This document shows positions 47,241 through 59,478 of a stretch of 64,000 nucleotides of DNA, piece after piece. The DNA lies in the NCBI RefSeq assembly GCF_963930625.1, contig NC_089249.1, positions 187,138,275-187,202,274 on the forward strand, written 5' to 3'. Each line of letters begins with the position of its first letter. Position 1 is the stretch's first letter. The position numbers and the translations under genes are program-made. Under the pieces are notes generated by a model. The model did not search any database. It was not told the origin of the DNA and saw only the letters and a list, made by a program, of their open reading frames with translations. The stretch comes from Muntiacus reevesi. Lineage: Eukaryota > Chordata > Mammalia > Artiodactyla > Cervidae.

Positions 47241-47814
47241 TGGACAGAATGGAATTTTTTCAGCTGATTGGTCATTCCCAGGAGATCAGGTTAGAAGGCA
47301 AGTGTATCCATTCTTATTACTACTCCATGAATCCTCCTGTATCCCAGAGATCTAAAACTGACACTTTTTGCAACCCTGAGTCAAAGTGTCCTCCAAATCT
47401 AAGTCTGAGGAACCTGTCTGGACTAGGTCTCTTGGGTTTCAAAATCACTATCTTGTGATGGGAATGCAGATCCTGATATCTCCGGAAAATTGTTATTTCC
47501 TCTTAAATAAGGAGGTGTTCCTTTGCTATGAAACTATAGGTAAAATAATCCCTGACTTCAAAATGCTTTTGACACATCAATTAGGTGTTTTCTGTTTTAA
47601 CACAAGTGAAAAGCTAGTGTTCAGTCCTTCAATCATAAAAAACTTGTTAATAATAAGAGATCCACATGGATCTTTTAATGTACCATGGACTGAGCTTAGC
47701 ATCTTATATCTGTTGTCTCATTTGTTACTTTGCAACAGAACATTTTATGAGGATGTACAATTATGAGCCTTATTCTAAATTTGGAAAATTGTGGTTCAGA
47801 AGGGTGAGGTGATT

Positions 47815-48708
47815 AAATTCATTATCAGGGAAATGCAAATCAAGATCACAATGAGGTACCATCTCACACCAGTCAGAATGACTGTTATCCAAAAGTCTAC
47901 AAGCAATAAATGCTGGAGAGGGTGTGGAGAAAAGGGAATCCTCTTACACTGTTGGTGGGAATGAAAACTAGTACAGCCACTATGGAGAACAGTGTGGAGA
48001 TTCCTTTAAAAAATGGAAATAGAAGTTCCATATGACCCAGCAATCCCACTGCTGGGCATACACACCGAGGAAATCAGAATCGAAAGAGACATGTGTACCC
48101 CAATGTTCATTGCAGCACTGTTTATAATAGCCAGGACATGGGAGCAACCTAGATGTCCATCAGCAGATGAATGGATAAGAAAGCTGTGGTACATATACAC
48201 AATAGGATTTTACTCAGTTATTAAAAAGAATTCATTTGAATCAGTTCTAATGAGGTGGATGAAACTGGAGCCTATTATACAGAGTAAAGTAAGTCAGAAA
48301 GAAAAACACCAATACAGTATACTAATGCATATATATGAAATTTAGAAAGATGATAACAATAACCCTAAATGCGAGACAGCAAAAGAGACACAGATGTATA
48401 AAACAGTCTATTGGACTCTGTAGGAGAAGGTGAGGGTGGGATGATCTGAGAGAATAACATTGAAACATACATATTATCATATGTGAAACAGATCACCAGT
48501 CCAGGTTCGATGCATGAGACAGGGTGCTTGGAGCTGGTGCACTGGGGTGACCCTGAGGGATGGGATGGGAGGGAGGTGGGAGGGAGGGTCAGGATGGGGA
48601 ACACATGTACACTCATGGCTAATTCATATCAGTGTATGGCAAGAGCCACTACAATATTGTAAAGTAATTAGCCTCCAATTAAAATAAATTAAATTAAAAA
48701 AAAAACAC
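47815..48708 (+). mobile_element. 5'-truncated L1
   Basis: Carries the last ~160 codons' worth of ORF2 (48013-48345 open: YDPAIPLLGIHTEE) and the whole 3' UTR, ending in an A-run at 48692-48704. Confidence 0.9.
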
Positions 48709-49228
48709 AAAGCTATGAAGTGAGTAAGGTGTGTGTGGTGATTAGAGCATGAGATATTTCTAGTTCTCTTGCTCTAGGTCAGCGGTTCTCAGTCATTATT
48801 CTGTATGAGATAGAAGAAAAGGCCTGATAAACTGAGTTACTTAAATTACATAGTGAAGGTGCCAAGTAGAGATTATTCAGTATGAGTAATACAACTTCTA
48901 ACTATTCTTTTAGTAAAATAAAAGAAAAAAGTTGAAATGATATATGTCACTTGAAAAGATACTATTCTTAAGAAATTCACATAGGCTCAAGAAATAAAAG
49001 GAAATTTGCAAATATTTCTGATATAAGTTTGGAAGAAAATACATGAAAGCACGAAAATGAAATAAATGGGAAAGCTTAATAAACTGTGTTATTTACATAT
49101 AAACAGAAGTCAAAGTCAAAAAATGTAAAATTAAGAAAGCAATAGAAAAGACAAATTATATATTCACAGTCTTATGGAAGTATGACAATTTCTGGATCCA
49201 CTTATTTGCCCCAGAAGAGTTTGTCTTT
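48709..49228 (-). other. 3' flank of OR unit 4
   Basis: The part 48880-49110 resembles the unit 1 and 2 flanks close to the CDS (AATACAACT-, TTTGAAAAG- and GCTTAATAAA-type words). No gene is seen. Confidence 0.5.
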
Positions 49229-50152
49229 TTATTGCTCAGTGAATCTTTTCAGAGCCTCCTTTATGTCTTTATTCCGTAGACTGTAGATGAAGGGGTTCAG
49301 CATCGGGGTGACCACAGTGTACATCACTGAGGCTATTGCACTTGAGTGTGAGTTGTGGGCATCAGCAGGGTTAAGGTACACTCCTAGGATTGTGCAATAA
49401 AATAAGGAGACAACTGAGAGGTGAGATGCACAGGTGGAAAATGCTCTGTACTTCCCCTGAGCTGATGAGATTCCTCGTATGGAGGAAATGATCTTAGAGT
49501 AGGAGTAAAGTATTCCAACGAAAGGACCGCCACTTAGCAGCCCAGCTACAACATACACCATCATGTCATTAAGAAAGGTGTCAGAACAGGCACTTCGGAC
49601 CACCTGATTGAGTTCACAGAAAAAGTTGGGGATCTCCAGGACTCTACAGAAGGATAGCCGCAACATCATTAAGATTTGTATCAAGGAATTCAGGGCACTC
49701 ATCATCCATGACACCAGAACCAGCAGTGCACAGAGTCTGGGGTTCATGATGACCGTGTAGTGCAGGGGGTGACAGATGGCTACAAACCGGTCATAGGCCA
49801 TCACTGTCAGGAGGAAGTCATCCAACCCTGCAAAGAGTAGTAAAAAGTAAATCTGGTTGATGCAGCCTTCATAGGTGATAACTTGGCTCTGTGTCTGGAT
49901 GTTCCATAGCATCTTTGGGATGGTGGTAGAGATGAAACAGATGTCTACAAAAGACAGGTTGGAGAGGAAGAAGTACATGGGGGTGTGGAGGTGGGAGTCT
50001 GAGCTGACAACCAGGAAGATGAGCAGGTTTCCAAATACAGTGATCAGGTACATGGTAAGGAAAAGTCCAAATATGAGGGGCTGCAGTTCTGGTTCATTTG
50101 ATATTCCAAGAAGAAGAAATTCTGAAATATGTGTATCATTCTCTGTTTCCAT
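49229..50152 (-). CDS. OR7A: Olfactory receptor, family 7 (OR7A-like), intact
   Basis: A 307-residue odorant receptor GPCR. NDT glycosylation site near residue 5, GN in TM1, LHTPMYFFLSNLS, MAYDRFVAIC, a slightly changed RAFSTCASHL at the start of TM6, and PMLNPFIYSLRNKD in TM7. The C-tail is short (KRFTEQ). The frame stays open upstream to an ATG at 50263, 37 codons further, but a clean acceptor (ATTCCAG, ending at 50170) cuts it. The true start is therefore the METEND... codon at 50150-50152 with a 17-nt 5' UTR. ECL2 and TM5 differ from the other units (VVAGLLSGG instead of FAAVLL), which may mean a different ligand range. That last point is inference. Confidence 0.94.
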   Translation of the reverse strand: METENDTHISEFLLLGISNEPELQPLIFGLFLTMYLITVFGNLLIFLVVSSDSHLHTPMYFFLSNLSFVDICFISTTIPKMLWNIQTQSQVITYEGCINQIYFLLLFAGLDDFLLTVMAYDRFVAICHPLHYTVIMNPRLCALLVLVSWMMSALNSLIQILMMLRLSFCRVLEIPNFFCELNQVVRSACSDTFLNDMMVYVVAGLLSGGPFVGILYSYSKIISSIRGISSAQGKYRAFSTCASHLSVVSLFYCTILGVYLNPADAHNSHSSAIASVMYTVVTPMLNPFIYSLRNKDIKEALKRFTEQ

Positions 50153-50169
50153 GTGGTAGAGGGAATAAC

Positions 50170-52674
50170 CTGGAATTAAATCCCCGCAAAAGATATGACC
50201 ACTTTTCACAAAAATGAGCATTACTGGCATAGTCAAATGATACAATTTATATTTCGCAGTCATGAAATCAATACCTACAATTTTGGTGTGAAATCTGTCC
50301 CCTTCAGGGCATTCCCTGTTCCATCTCTGATTACAAATTCCTGCTCTTTTGCAGCCATTTCCTCAAGAGGTCAGGTATTGCATACTTTTAATGAGATTTC
50401 GGTCAATCCTTTGGGGCTCATAAATTGCATACTTACCATCTTCAAGGCAAGGGGTAGAGTGTGCTGAGAGACAAAAGTTCCTCTAATTGGATGACGGAGA
50501 ATAATGTTAGCAAATATAAAATCATATAGCATGTTAAATGGTGACAGGTAAAATGAAGAAAAAGGGGGCATAAGGGAGAGAGGCTGGGGTATTATTCTTT
50601 GCTAGGTGTTCAGGTAGGCAGGCAAAGTAGGTAACATTTGAACAGAGATCTCAAGGAAGAGAGGCCTGCCTGGTAGGAGGAATGGCTGGTGCAAAGGCCC
50701 TGAAGAAGAAACTTGTTTCAGTTATTCAGGCTCCAAAAAAGCCAGTTTCCCAAGGGGAAGATATAAGAGGGAGGGTGGTCAGAGAGGGGGCCAGAGGATG
50801 CTAAGCAATGAAGTGACCTTCCTGTTGCTACTCAACCTTAAGGTACAGGGAGTGCCCAATTCACAAGTTATTCTTTGTACCTTATTCATTTTATTTCCAA
50901 GGAATCCTGAGCACAGAAATCAATCCACTTTTTGTCTTCATATTTGGTTGACATTCTGTCATCTGTATTTTCAGGGGAATATTTTGGTGTACACCAGTTC
51001 ATGTACTCTTCCTTTGAGGACTCTCACAGCCTACAGCACACACACATGTGCACACATACACACACATGCACACAAGTACACACACACATGCATGCACACA
51101 CACGCATACACACACACATGCACACACACAGCACTGTGGTGGGGCTATTCTTCTTTCCATAACTTTTATTTAATCCCATGTCTTTTTTTTCCTGCTAGAC
51201 TGTGAGAACTTTGACCCATGCAGCAATGTTGCACAGATTCACCACCTTTTCCTTACCCTACTCTGAGCACATTTATTGGGGAACTGTAACTAATTCAATA
51301 TATACTGCATGGACTTGAAAGAACATGGCCTCACAAAAATTGCTGCTAATAAAAGACAATAAGAGACAGAAAAGATGCAGGGAAATACTAAAATGGTATT
51401 GGAGGTATGGAGAACAAGCAAGAGGAATGATTTCATGTTCTCAGATTCAGTCCCATTGGGGGTCTGAACTATGGTTTGCAAAAATTAAATAGAATATAAT
51501 ACATGAAACACACAAAAAGTATCAGAGTGTTATCATGACTAGTAAGGATACACACGGAAGCATTTCTGACCCTCTTTGCTCAGTCATATGCATGGTTAGG
51601 TACCTGTCTGTGTGTGTATATGTGTGTTTGTCTATGTTTGTCTATACAGACATGCTATTGCACATGTGCAGTTGTGGAGTCACGGCTCAGTCTTTGCAAT
51701 CAACCCAGGATCGTGATGTAAAAGGCATATCTTACTCTGGGACTTAGTCAAAATGTCTGGAATCCACTGCAGTAAAGGCAAGACAACTTTTAAAAGGGCA
51801 GTTCCTGCCAATAGGGAAAATAAATATGAATAAAGAGCCCAACAGATTGAAGAGGCAGCTGTCTGGGTGCTGAAGTCCCTTGGGTTCAAGGGAGCACAGA
51901 CCACTGGACCTTTATTGCTCCACTTGCTTCATCATGTTATCAGTGTCAAGTCTCTGATCTAATTTTTAATTCCGTACCTACTCCTGTTTATTTACCACAC
52001 TAGTTTTCATATGGTGCGATAGTGAATGAGGTTGGCCTTTCTCTTATTTTTCTCTGTGGAATTCTTCTTTGTTACTCTTGGGCTGTAAATTTTTATCTCT
52101 CTCTCTTTTTTTTCTTTCAGACATATCCAGTAGGCATCCTTTTTGACACTAGTCCAGGTTCTGTTCCTCATACCTCGTGCAAAGTTCTCCCCAGCTCATA
52201 CTCTGTAATATACTGCATTTGCCGCAACTATCTGTCTCCATTCTTCAGATGAATTATCCCTGAGGATGTTATGTTATTCATGCATTTATTTTATTGTGTT
52301 TTGTTTTCTCTATTATAATATCCAAATGAACAAGAATCTCCTCTGCTTGGTTCACATTTTTGTTTTCATAAATGTGTGCACATATATGGAAAAAAATTGA
52401 AAATGAGGTGGAAACAAAACTAGGTTAAAATGGCAGTATCAGAACAAAATTAAGTGAAATATAATTAAGTCTGGCAGGCAGATTCTTTACCATTGTGCCA
52501 CCTGAAAAGCCACTAATAAAGTACTTATAAATAAATTAGTCAACCAACAAACAAACATGTCCAAGTCTTGGCTCTGAACTAGTCTCCTGAGGATCTCTTG
52601 TGACCTCAGGTAAAATTTTTATCTTCCATTCTCTCTGAATCTTACCTGAAGTATCTGTGAGTCCCTAGACCCAC
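50170..52674 (-). other. Inferred intron of OR unit 4
   Basis: The shortest of the introns (about 2.5 kb). Unit DNA near 50590-50900 resembles 22300-22640. It holds a CA-rich repeat and no additional gene. Confidence 0.5.
51034..51131. repeat. (CA)n-rich microsatellite
   Basis: ACACACATG-type interrupted CA repeats of nearly 100 bp. The ORFs crossing it are artefacts. Confidence 0.95.
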
Positions 52675-52960
52675 CTAGTTAGGTTCTTTGAAAGGAAGTC
52701 TTGTGTGGAAGTATGAATTCCTTAAGGATGGTTTATGATGGAGTCTGAAGCTGTGTTCTCAGACACGACAGTATGAGGAACTAAAGTCCCTTTACAGATG
52801 CGGGACTCTGAAAGCAATGAATATGTCTCCTCTACTTCAGGGTGGCAGAAGTGGAAGGACTGCAGTGTGGGAGATATTTATGGATGCCTAGATTTGGTCA
52901 TTAGGGACATTTCCCCCTTGTTACTCCATCCTTAAGCACATGATTTCACCCAGTGCACTG
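52646..52960 (-). promoter_or_regulatory. Inferred promoter and 5' untranslated exon 1 of OR unit 4 (diverged)
   Basis: TAATGAC (52897-52903) and TATA-like CATAAATA (52875-52882) are kept, but the EBF-like site is degraded (near 52940-52955). The homologous donor is weak (CTAG|GTGGGT, exon end 52675). A better CAG|GTAAGA lies 29 nt further (exon end 52646). Which one is used cannot be told from sequence. Confidence 0.5.
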
Positions 52961-53233
52961 GTCTAGAGAGAAGTTTCTCATAATGATTTTCTGTTCCCAA
53001 GAGATCAAATTAAGTCAGGTGAATCCTGTTTATGCTAATCCTTCTCCATGATCTCTTCTGCCTTCTAGAGTTCCAACCTTCTAGCACTTTATCCCAAGTT
53101 TTCCTTTCAACACTGACTTTGGGGTCTTCTGGAAATAAGCTCTATTGTCACATATTTTGGTGACTTGTTTTTCTGGTGCGAGTTCCCAGGGTTGACACAT
53201 AAAATGTAAGGCACAAACCTATAGTCTTTTAGG

Positions 53234-53430
53234 AAAAAGTGAAGTTGTTCAGTTGTGTTCGACTCTTCATGACCCCATGGACTGTAGTCTGCCAGGCTCC
53301 TCTGTCTATGGGATTTCCCAGGCAAGAATGCTGGAGTGGGTTGCCATTTCTTTCTCCAGGGGATCTTCCCAGCCCAGGGATCAAACCTGGGTCTCCCGCA
53401 TTGCAGGCAGATTCTGAACCACCTAGGAAA
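53234..53430 (-). repeat. Bov-tA SINE
   Basis: Reverse copy, AAGTTGTTCAGTTGTGTTCG to AACCACCTAGGAAAAAATCC. Confidence 0.85.
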
Positions 53431-53571
53431 AAATCCCTGTAAATGTGAAATCCTGTGCATTTGTGGCTTACTATGCTGGGGGTGGGGTTTTTGAAGAGAC
53501 CACTTCTCTGCCTCTCTTGCCATTTTGATGTGGTCCTATTATCCTTTGTTGTGGAGCAGATATTCAGCTGG

Positions 53572-53906
53572 GGCTTCGCTGATAGCTCAGCTGGTAAAGA
53601 TTCTGCCTGCAAACAGGAGACATCAGTTTGATTCTGGGGTCAGGAAGATCCCCTAGGAAAGGGATAGGCTACCCAGTCCAGTATTCAAGGGCTTCCCTCG
53701 TGGCTCAGATGGTAAAGAATCTGCCTGCAATGCGGGAGACCTCGGTTTGACCCCTGTGTTGAGAAGATCTCCTGGAGGAGGGCATGCAGCCCACTCTAAT
53801 ATTCTTGCCTGGAGAATCCACATGGACAGAGATGGCTGGCAGGCTACAGTCTATGGGGTCACAAAGAGTTGGGCACAACTGAGTGACTAAGCACAGCACA
53901 GCAGCA
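53572..53906 (+). repeat. Composite Bov-tA (partial unit followed by a full unit)
   Basis: A 5' Bov-tA part (to about 53689) is directly followed by a complete Bov-tA (from 53690). One 15-bp duplication CAGATATTCAGCTGG brackets the pair (53557-53571 and 53907-53921). Confidence 0.85.
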
Positions 53907-54484
53907 CAGATATTCAGCTGGTTTTCAGAGGAAATTAATCCACATGTAGCTGTAGACTTGGCGTGTCCATGGGTTGTAGTGAGTTTAGGATCTTTCTATG
54001 TTGCCATCTTGACCTGCCACCCCAACATTTGATATTAGCTCAACAAAACTCATTTTAAGCTTTTGACATCCAAACTATAAAAGCATATATTTGTTTATTT
54101 TAAGCAACTTACTTGGCAGTGCTTTGCAAAAGCAACGTGAATCTAATATAGATGTTTATTCAATATAATTTGTTTACAAGAACTGATTTTAAACTTCTCA
54201 ATTTATTCATTAGCTGGCCTTGGGTAAGGGCATTTTATGTGGAAAAGTGTACATACAAAAAAATTAAATCAATTTGAAGATTTTCCACCTCATTAGCTGA
54301 TACAGTGAACTCCTCATTACATAATTGTAAATGTTGCCTGACCAGGATGTCTTGTGATATTATCATAGAAAAAGAATCCATTATGCAAGTTGAGGTTACC
54401 TATTGTACTTTAAAATTTTGTGTCTATATTTCTACATTTTTCTGCTTCATGATAATTCAAATGTTTAATCTTTTTCTGGGTCAG

Positions 54485-54735
54485 TACAGTGTACAGGCTC
54501 TTTGTCGTGGTGTGCAAGCTTCTCTAGTTGCTGTGCATGAACTTGAGAGCAAGCAGTCTCAGTAGTTGTTGCTTGTATATTTCTCTAATTGCAGCATGTG
54601 GGCTCTAGTTGTGGTGCATGGGTTTAGTTGCCCCGTGGTATGTGGAATCTTACTTCCCTGACTAGGGATTGAACCCATGTCCCCTGCTTTGGAAGGCAGA
54701 TTCTTAACCACCTGATCTCCAGTGAACTCCCAAAA
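54485..54735 (-). repeat. tRNA-derived SINE (ART2A/CHR-type)
   Basis: Reverse copy with TTCTCTAGTTGCTGTGCATG, GGCTCTAGTTGTGGTGCATG and GGGATTGAACCCATGTCCCC. Confidence 0.82.
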
Positions 54736-56611
54736 TGTTCATTGTTTTCATTTCTATTTATCTCAGGTTTCCTTTTAACATAGAGGAATTCATAATTCTG
54801 TCCACGTGTGTATGTATGTGTGTATGATTGTGTTTATTTGAAAGAAAAATGTATACAAGCACATAGATAATCAGATACAACATTTACCCTTCAGTGTTTT
54901 CTTTGGCCTGAAAAATGAACTTCTACACCTTTCATTTATTTCTCAGAGCATCCACGTGAAGCTTTGTTTAGTATCCCCCACAACACCTTCAGAAATATGC
55001 AAACTGAGACTCAAGGAACTGAAATTTCTCATAATTATGTAACAAAGCATTTAAAGATATGCAAACCATCAAATCATACAGAAGTGGAAACATTCAATAT
55101 GCTCTTTAATTTTTGTAAAACTCCTTTAATTTATCAAATTGTACACTCTAAATATGCAGTTTTTTGTGTGCAATTATACTCTGATTATTCAATTAAATTT
55201 TAAAAATTCAGTGGTGTATGGCAAAGGGTAGGATGTAAGCATAGGTTGCTGGTTCTCATTTAGCAAAGGTAGGAGATATGTCATCTAACAGGGAAGAAAG
55301 CCAAGTATTATTTATGGATGTAGGGACAGTGGAACTAAATTAGCAAGGTAAACTCATTCTTTTCTGTAAATACATGACTAACCTTAACGGAACTATAGTA
55401 AACTGAAGATAAATTGATTCAAGACAGAAAAGCACTACAACCTTACTAATGTCATGGATGAGCCTTAAAAACACAGGATAGAGACTGACAGCTGACTACA
55501 CACTCATGAGCTACACAAAGAAATCAGTACAACTACCCAGCATAAAACTTCATGGGATAGTAAGGATACTATGGTAACCAAATTGACATAGAATGGCTTG
55601 TTTTGCAGCAATAGCTAACTGATACAATAATCTAAATGAACAGAACTGAGAGCAATTATAATAATCTACAACATTTTATTTTTGGCATATGTTCTTATAT
55701 TTGAGGAGAACATCCATGGTCATCCCCCAAGCTTATTTCAGATAACTATAATAATAAGTGACTATCTTCTAAGAAATTAGGAGAGGTGGACGGACATGCC
55801 TGTTGGTACAGAAAAACTGGTGAATCTGAATCATATGACTGGGTAGGATGTCAACCCCTCTTGTGGATCATCCTCTCATCATGAGGAAGGAAGAGACTCC
55901 TGAGTATGAAGGACATGGGAAATGGATGAATTGATGTTGCTCACTCACCATCTTTGTGTACTTATGACACCTCAGGAAAGAGGAGATATTTCATAAAACA
56001 ACAGAAAGTGTCATGCTAGTAGGTAGCATTAGAAGTTTTCAAGCACAAATAGAACAATAATAATGTGACAACATGTAAAATACAGTAACCAACCCTTCAC
56101 CTCAATGAATAAAACCCCTCACTTGTAGGGAGAGATCTTATATGCTTTAATCAATAAATGCACAGTGTGAAAAGGAAACATCGTGTATAATCACCGTGTG
56201 ACTTGACATTTTGCTTCCTCATGGGTCATCTGGATGCTAAGATCATATCAGTTCAACTTATTCCAATTTGTCTTTCCATGTAGATTTCAAGTGGAAGATA
56301 TATATTTGATAATCAACATTTTGGCCAGTGACTGTGATAAGCATTTGGACACCAAGGTGAATAATTGAATAAAACCAGGAGATCAATTATAAAACACAAC
56401 ATGTTTGTAATGTGAGTGCTAGAAACTTAGTTTTTGATTTCTGAGGCATCCACTTCGAAGACAATTATGGCAAATAAATATATTGCCAGCAGCTATATAA
56501 CACAGCTACTAGACTTATATCCAGTGACACTCTCCCCCACCCCCAACCATGAAGTCTCTTTCAGATTTACCCCCTGGATAAAGAGAACTTGTGAACTTGT
56601 TTCCCCTTTGT

Positions 56612-56808
56612 TCAGTCCCTCAGTCGTGTCCAACTCTTTGTGACCCCATGGACTGTAGACCACCAGGCTCCTCTGTCCATGGGATTCTCCAGGCAAGAAT
56701 ACTGAAGTGGGTTGCATTCCCTTCTCCAGGGGATCTTCCTGATCCAGGGATCAAACGTGGGTCTCCTGCATTGTAGGTAGATTCTTTGCTATCTGAGCCA
56801 CCAGGGAA
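56612..56808 (-). repeat. Bov-tA SINE
   Basis: Reverse copy, CAGTCCCTCAGTCGTGTCC to GAGCCACCAGGGAAGG. Confidence 0.88.
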
Positions 56809-56982
56809 GGGCAGATGAGTACACTTTAATTGTGTGGAAGAGTTGAATGCAGATAAATGGAAATTCTAGAAAATAAATAGAAGGAGTAAGTCCTACTCTT
56901 CAACAATATGATCAAAGAATTTGCTCTAAGGCTTTTAACCCTACAGTCATGGGCATTTCTTCAGCCCAAGGACAATTGCCCC

Positions 56983-57915
56983 TTTTATAAAAGCAGCCAT
57001 CCCAATGCTTCTTTTCAGAGCCCTATTTATGTCTTTGTTCTTCAGGCTGTAGATGAAGGGATTCAGCATGGATGTGACCACAGTGTACTATACGAGGCAA
57101 TTGTACTTGAGTGTGAGCTGTGTGTAGCAGCAGAGCTAAGGTAAGTTTCTAATGCTATACAGTAAATTAAGGAGACCACTGAGAGGTGAGATGTACAGGT
57201 GGAAAATGCTTTATAATTCCCCTGAGCTGATGAGATTCATGTATGCCAGAAACTATCTTAGAGGAAGAGTATAGGACACCAGTGAGGGAAACACCATCCA
57301 AAATGGCAGCTGCAAAACACATCACTATGTCATTGAGATACATGTCAGAACAGGCAAGTCAGACCACCTGATTGAGTTCACAGAAAAAACAGAAATCTCC
57401 AGGATTCTACAGAAGGACAGCCACAACATCAGAAAGGTTAGTAGCAAGTAATTCAGGACACTCATCATCCAGGACACCAGGACCAGCAATCCACAGGGCT
57501 GAGGGATCAGATGATTGTGTATTTCAGGGGGGGACAGATGGCCATAAAGCAGTCATAGGCCATCACTGTCAGGAGAAAGATGTCCAACCCTGCAAAGAGC
57601 ATGAAAAAATACATCTGGGTGATGCAGCCTTCGTAGGCTATAACTTTGCTCTGGTTCTGGATGTTCTACAGCATCTTTAAGGTGGTGATGGAGGTAAAAC
57701 AGATGTCTACAAAGGACAGGTTGGAGAGAAGGAAATACATGGGGGTGTGGAGGTGGTAGTCTGAGCTGACAACCAGGATGATGAGCAAGTTTCCAAATAC
57801 AGTGATCAGATACATGGAGAGAAAATGTCCAGAATAAGAGAGACTGCCATTCTGGTTCCTTTGAAATTCCCAGAAGAAGAAATTCCGAAATTCTTGTAGC
57901 ATTCCCTGGTTCCAT
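56983..57915 (-). pseudogene. OR7A: Olfactory receptor, family 7 pseudogene (multiple breaks)
   Basis: Starts normally at 57915 (MEPGNAT, with a glycosylation site) but shifts frame after about 27 codons (near 57830). The second frame carries LHTPMYF and SNLSFVDICF, then meets TAG at 57666-57668 where intact copies have tryptophan. The TM3 motif is changed from DRF to DCF (about 57555), and a further 1-nt loss near 57090 shifts the TM7 region. The coding-exon acceptor also lost its CAG (TCCTGG). It cannot make a receptor. Its upstream promoter/exon block (60920-61230) nevertheless looks intact. Closest to unit 3 by flank and tail sequence. Confidence 0.9.
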
Positions 57916-57974
57916 GTGGAAGAGGTGATTGCCAGGAGACGAAAAGTAACATGACCTGTTTCTCAACTATGTGG

Positions 57975-58046
57975 TTTGTAAGAATAAGATAGAATAGAAT
58001 TAGAATAGAATAGAATAAGATAGATAAAATAGAATAAAATAAAACA
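57975..58046. repeat. (TAGAA)n-like pentamer repeat
   Basis: Imperfect AGAATAGAAT/AAGATAG units over about 70 bp. Confidence 0.85.
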
Positions 58047-58769
58047 CAAAAGAAAATATCAGAGTGCATCATACACAGTAAGGGTTTTGTTGTTGTTGTT
58101 CTCTTTGTTCAGACCTGTCTGTATGTGTGTGTTTGCATGTGCATGCAATGTGCATGCATGTGAATTTCTTGCTTGCCTGTGTACATATGTTGGATCACAT
58201 GTGAAAAACATGTTGTGCTCTGGGACACAATCCAAAATGCTTTTTATCCATTGCATTAAATGGAAGAATCATTTTTGAAGAAGACCAGTTTCTGCTGAGG
58301 GAAGAGGAATGTGAATAAAGAGTTCAACAGAAGAGTCATGATGCAGAGAGAACAGGCAACAGGGTGTTCAGACTCAAGGGACCACACACTGCACTTTTCC
58401 CCTCCATTTTCTAAATTACTGTATCCACATCAGACCACTAACTCAATTTTTATGAGTGAGTAAGACTGGTCCTTTTCTCACTTTTCTTATGTGGCATCTT
58501 TCTTCGTTATTCTAGGCCTTTCAGTTTTGATCTTCTTTTGACAAATCCAGTGGGTCCACGCTACCCCTGTTTCGATTCTCTTCCCACGTGCAAAGACCTC
58601 CCCCAAATATGCTTATAAAGTCCTACATACCACAAAAACCTACCTTTTCATTCATTTAATTTATATCTGAGGACGTTTGGTCATACATGAATTTATTTTA
58701 CTGTAATCTTTCTCCACTAAAATGTTAGACCTAAATGGACAGGGACTTCATGTTTTGTTCACTGTTAAT

Positions 58770-58975
58770 GGGCTTACCAGGTGGCACAGTGATAAAGAAT
58801 CCGCCTGTCATGCAGGAGACGCAGGTTTGATCCCTCAGTCAAGAAGATCCCCTGGAGTAGGATATGGCAACCTGATCGTGTATTCTTGCCTGGGAAATTT
58901 AATGAACACAGGAACCTTGTGGGCTACAGTCCATGGGGTTGCAAAGAGTCAGACATGACTGAGAGGCTGAGCACT
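58770..58975 (+). repeat. Bov-tA SINE
   Basis: Head GGGCTTACCAGGTGGCACAG to end CAGACATGACTGAGAGGC. Confidence 0.87.
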
Positions 58976-59285
58976 TGATTTTATGAAGGTGTACATTTAT
59001 ATAAACACAAGGTTTTAGAAAATGGAATATGTAAGATAAAAAGAGCAGCAAGGGCTATAAAATCCCAATTAAATATTCAATAAAACTTTACTCAGCAAAA
59101 TCGAACGAAGTAGTAAGATGAACATATGAAAGAAAATCTATAAAATAACAATAGTTGCATTAACACAAGGTTTAAATATAAATGAGATAGGTAAAAACAT
59201 TAAAAAAAAATAGGAAAGATAATTTAAAAAATAGTTCAGGAAGCAGTAGGTAAAATTTTAATTTCAACTTATATAAACATAAACA

Positions 59286-59478
59286 GGGCTCCCCTGGTAC
59301 CTCAGCTGGTAAAGAATCCACCTGCAGTGTGGGAGACCTGGGTTCAATCCCTGGTTTGGGAAGATCCCCAGGAGAAGGGAATGGCTACCCACTCCAGTAT
59401 TCTAGTCTGGAGAATTCCATGGACTAGACAGTTCGTGGGGTTATAAAGAGTCAAAAATGACTGAGTGACTTTCATTTT
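59286..59478 (+). repeat. Bov-tA SINE
   Basis: Head GGGCTCCCCTGGTACCTCAG to end CAAAAATGACTGAGTGAC, followed by a T-run. Confidence 0.87.

Larger units (their letters stand above)
53925..56982 (-). other. Unit 4/5 boundary and 3' flank of OR unit 5
   Basis: Non-coding unit DNA. 54020-54420 matches 38540-38929, 54740-55350 matches 41640-42440, and 55980-56200 is a diverged match to 19170-19340. It contains two SINEs and no gene. Confidence 0.6.

Noticed and set aside
42015..54735. Evenly spaced similar short repeats as a possible CRISPR-like array
   Set aside because: They are dispersed SINEs of variable length and orientation, in a vertebrate genome. No direct-repeat/spacer structure exists.
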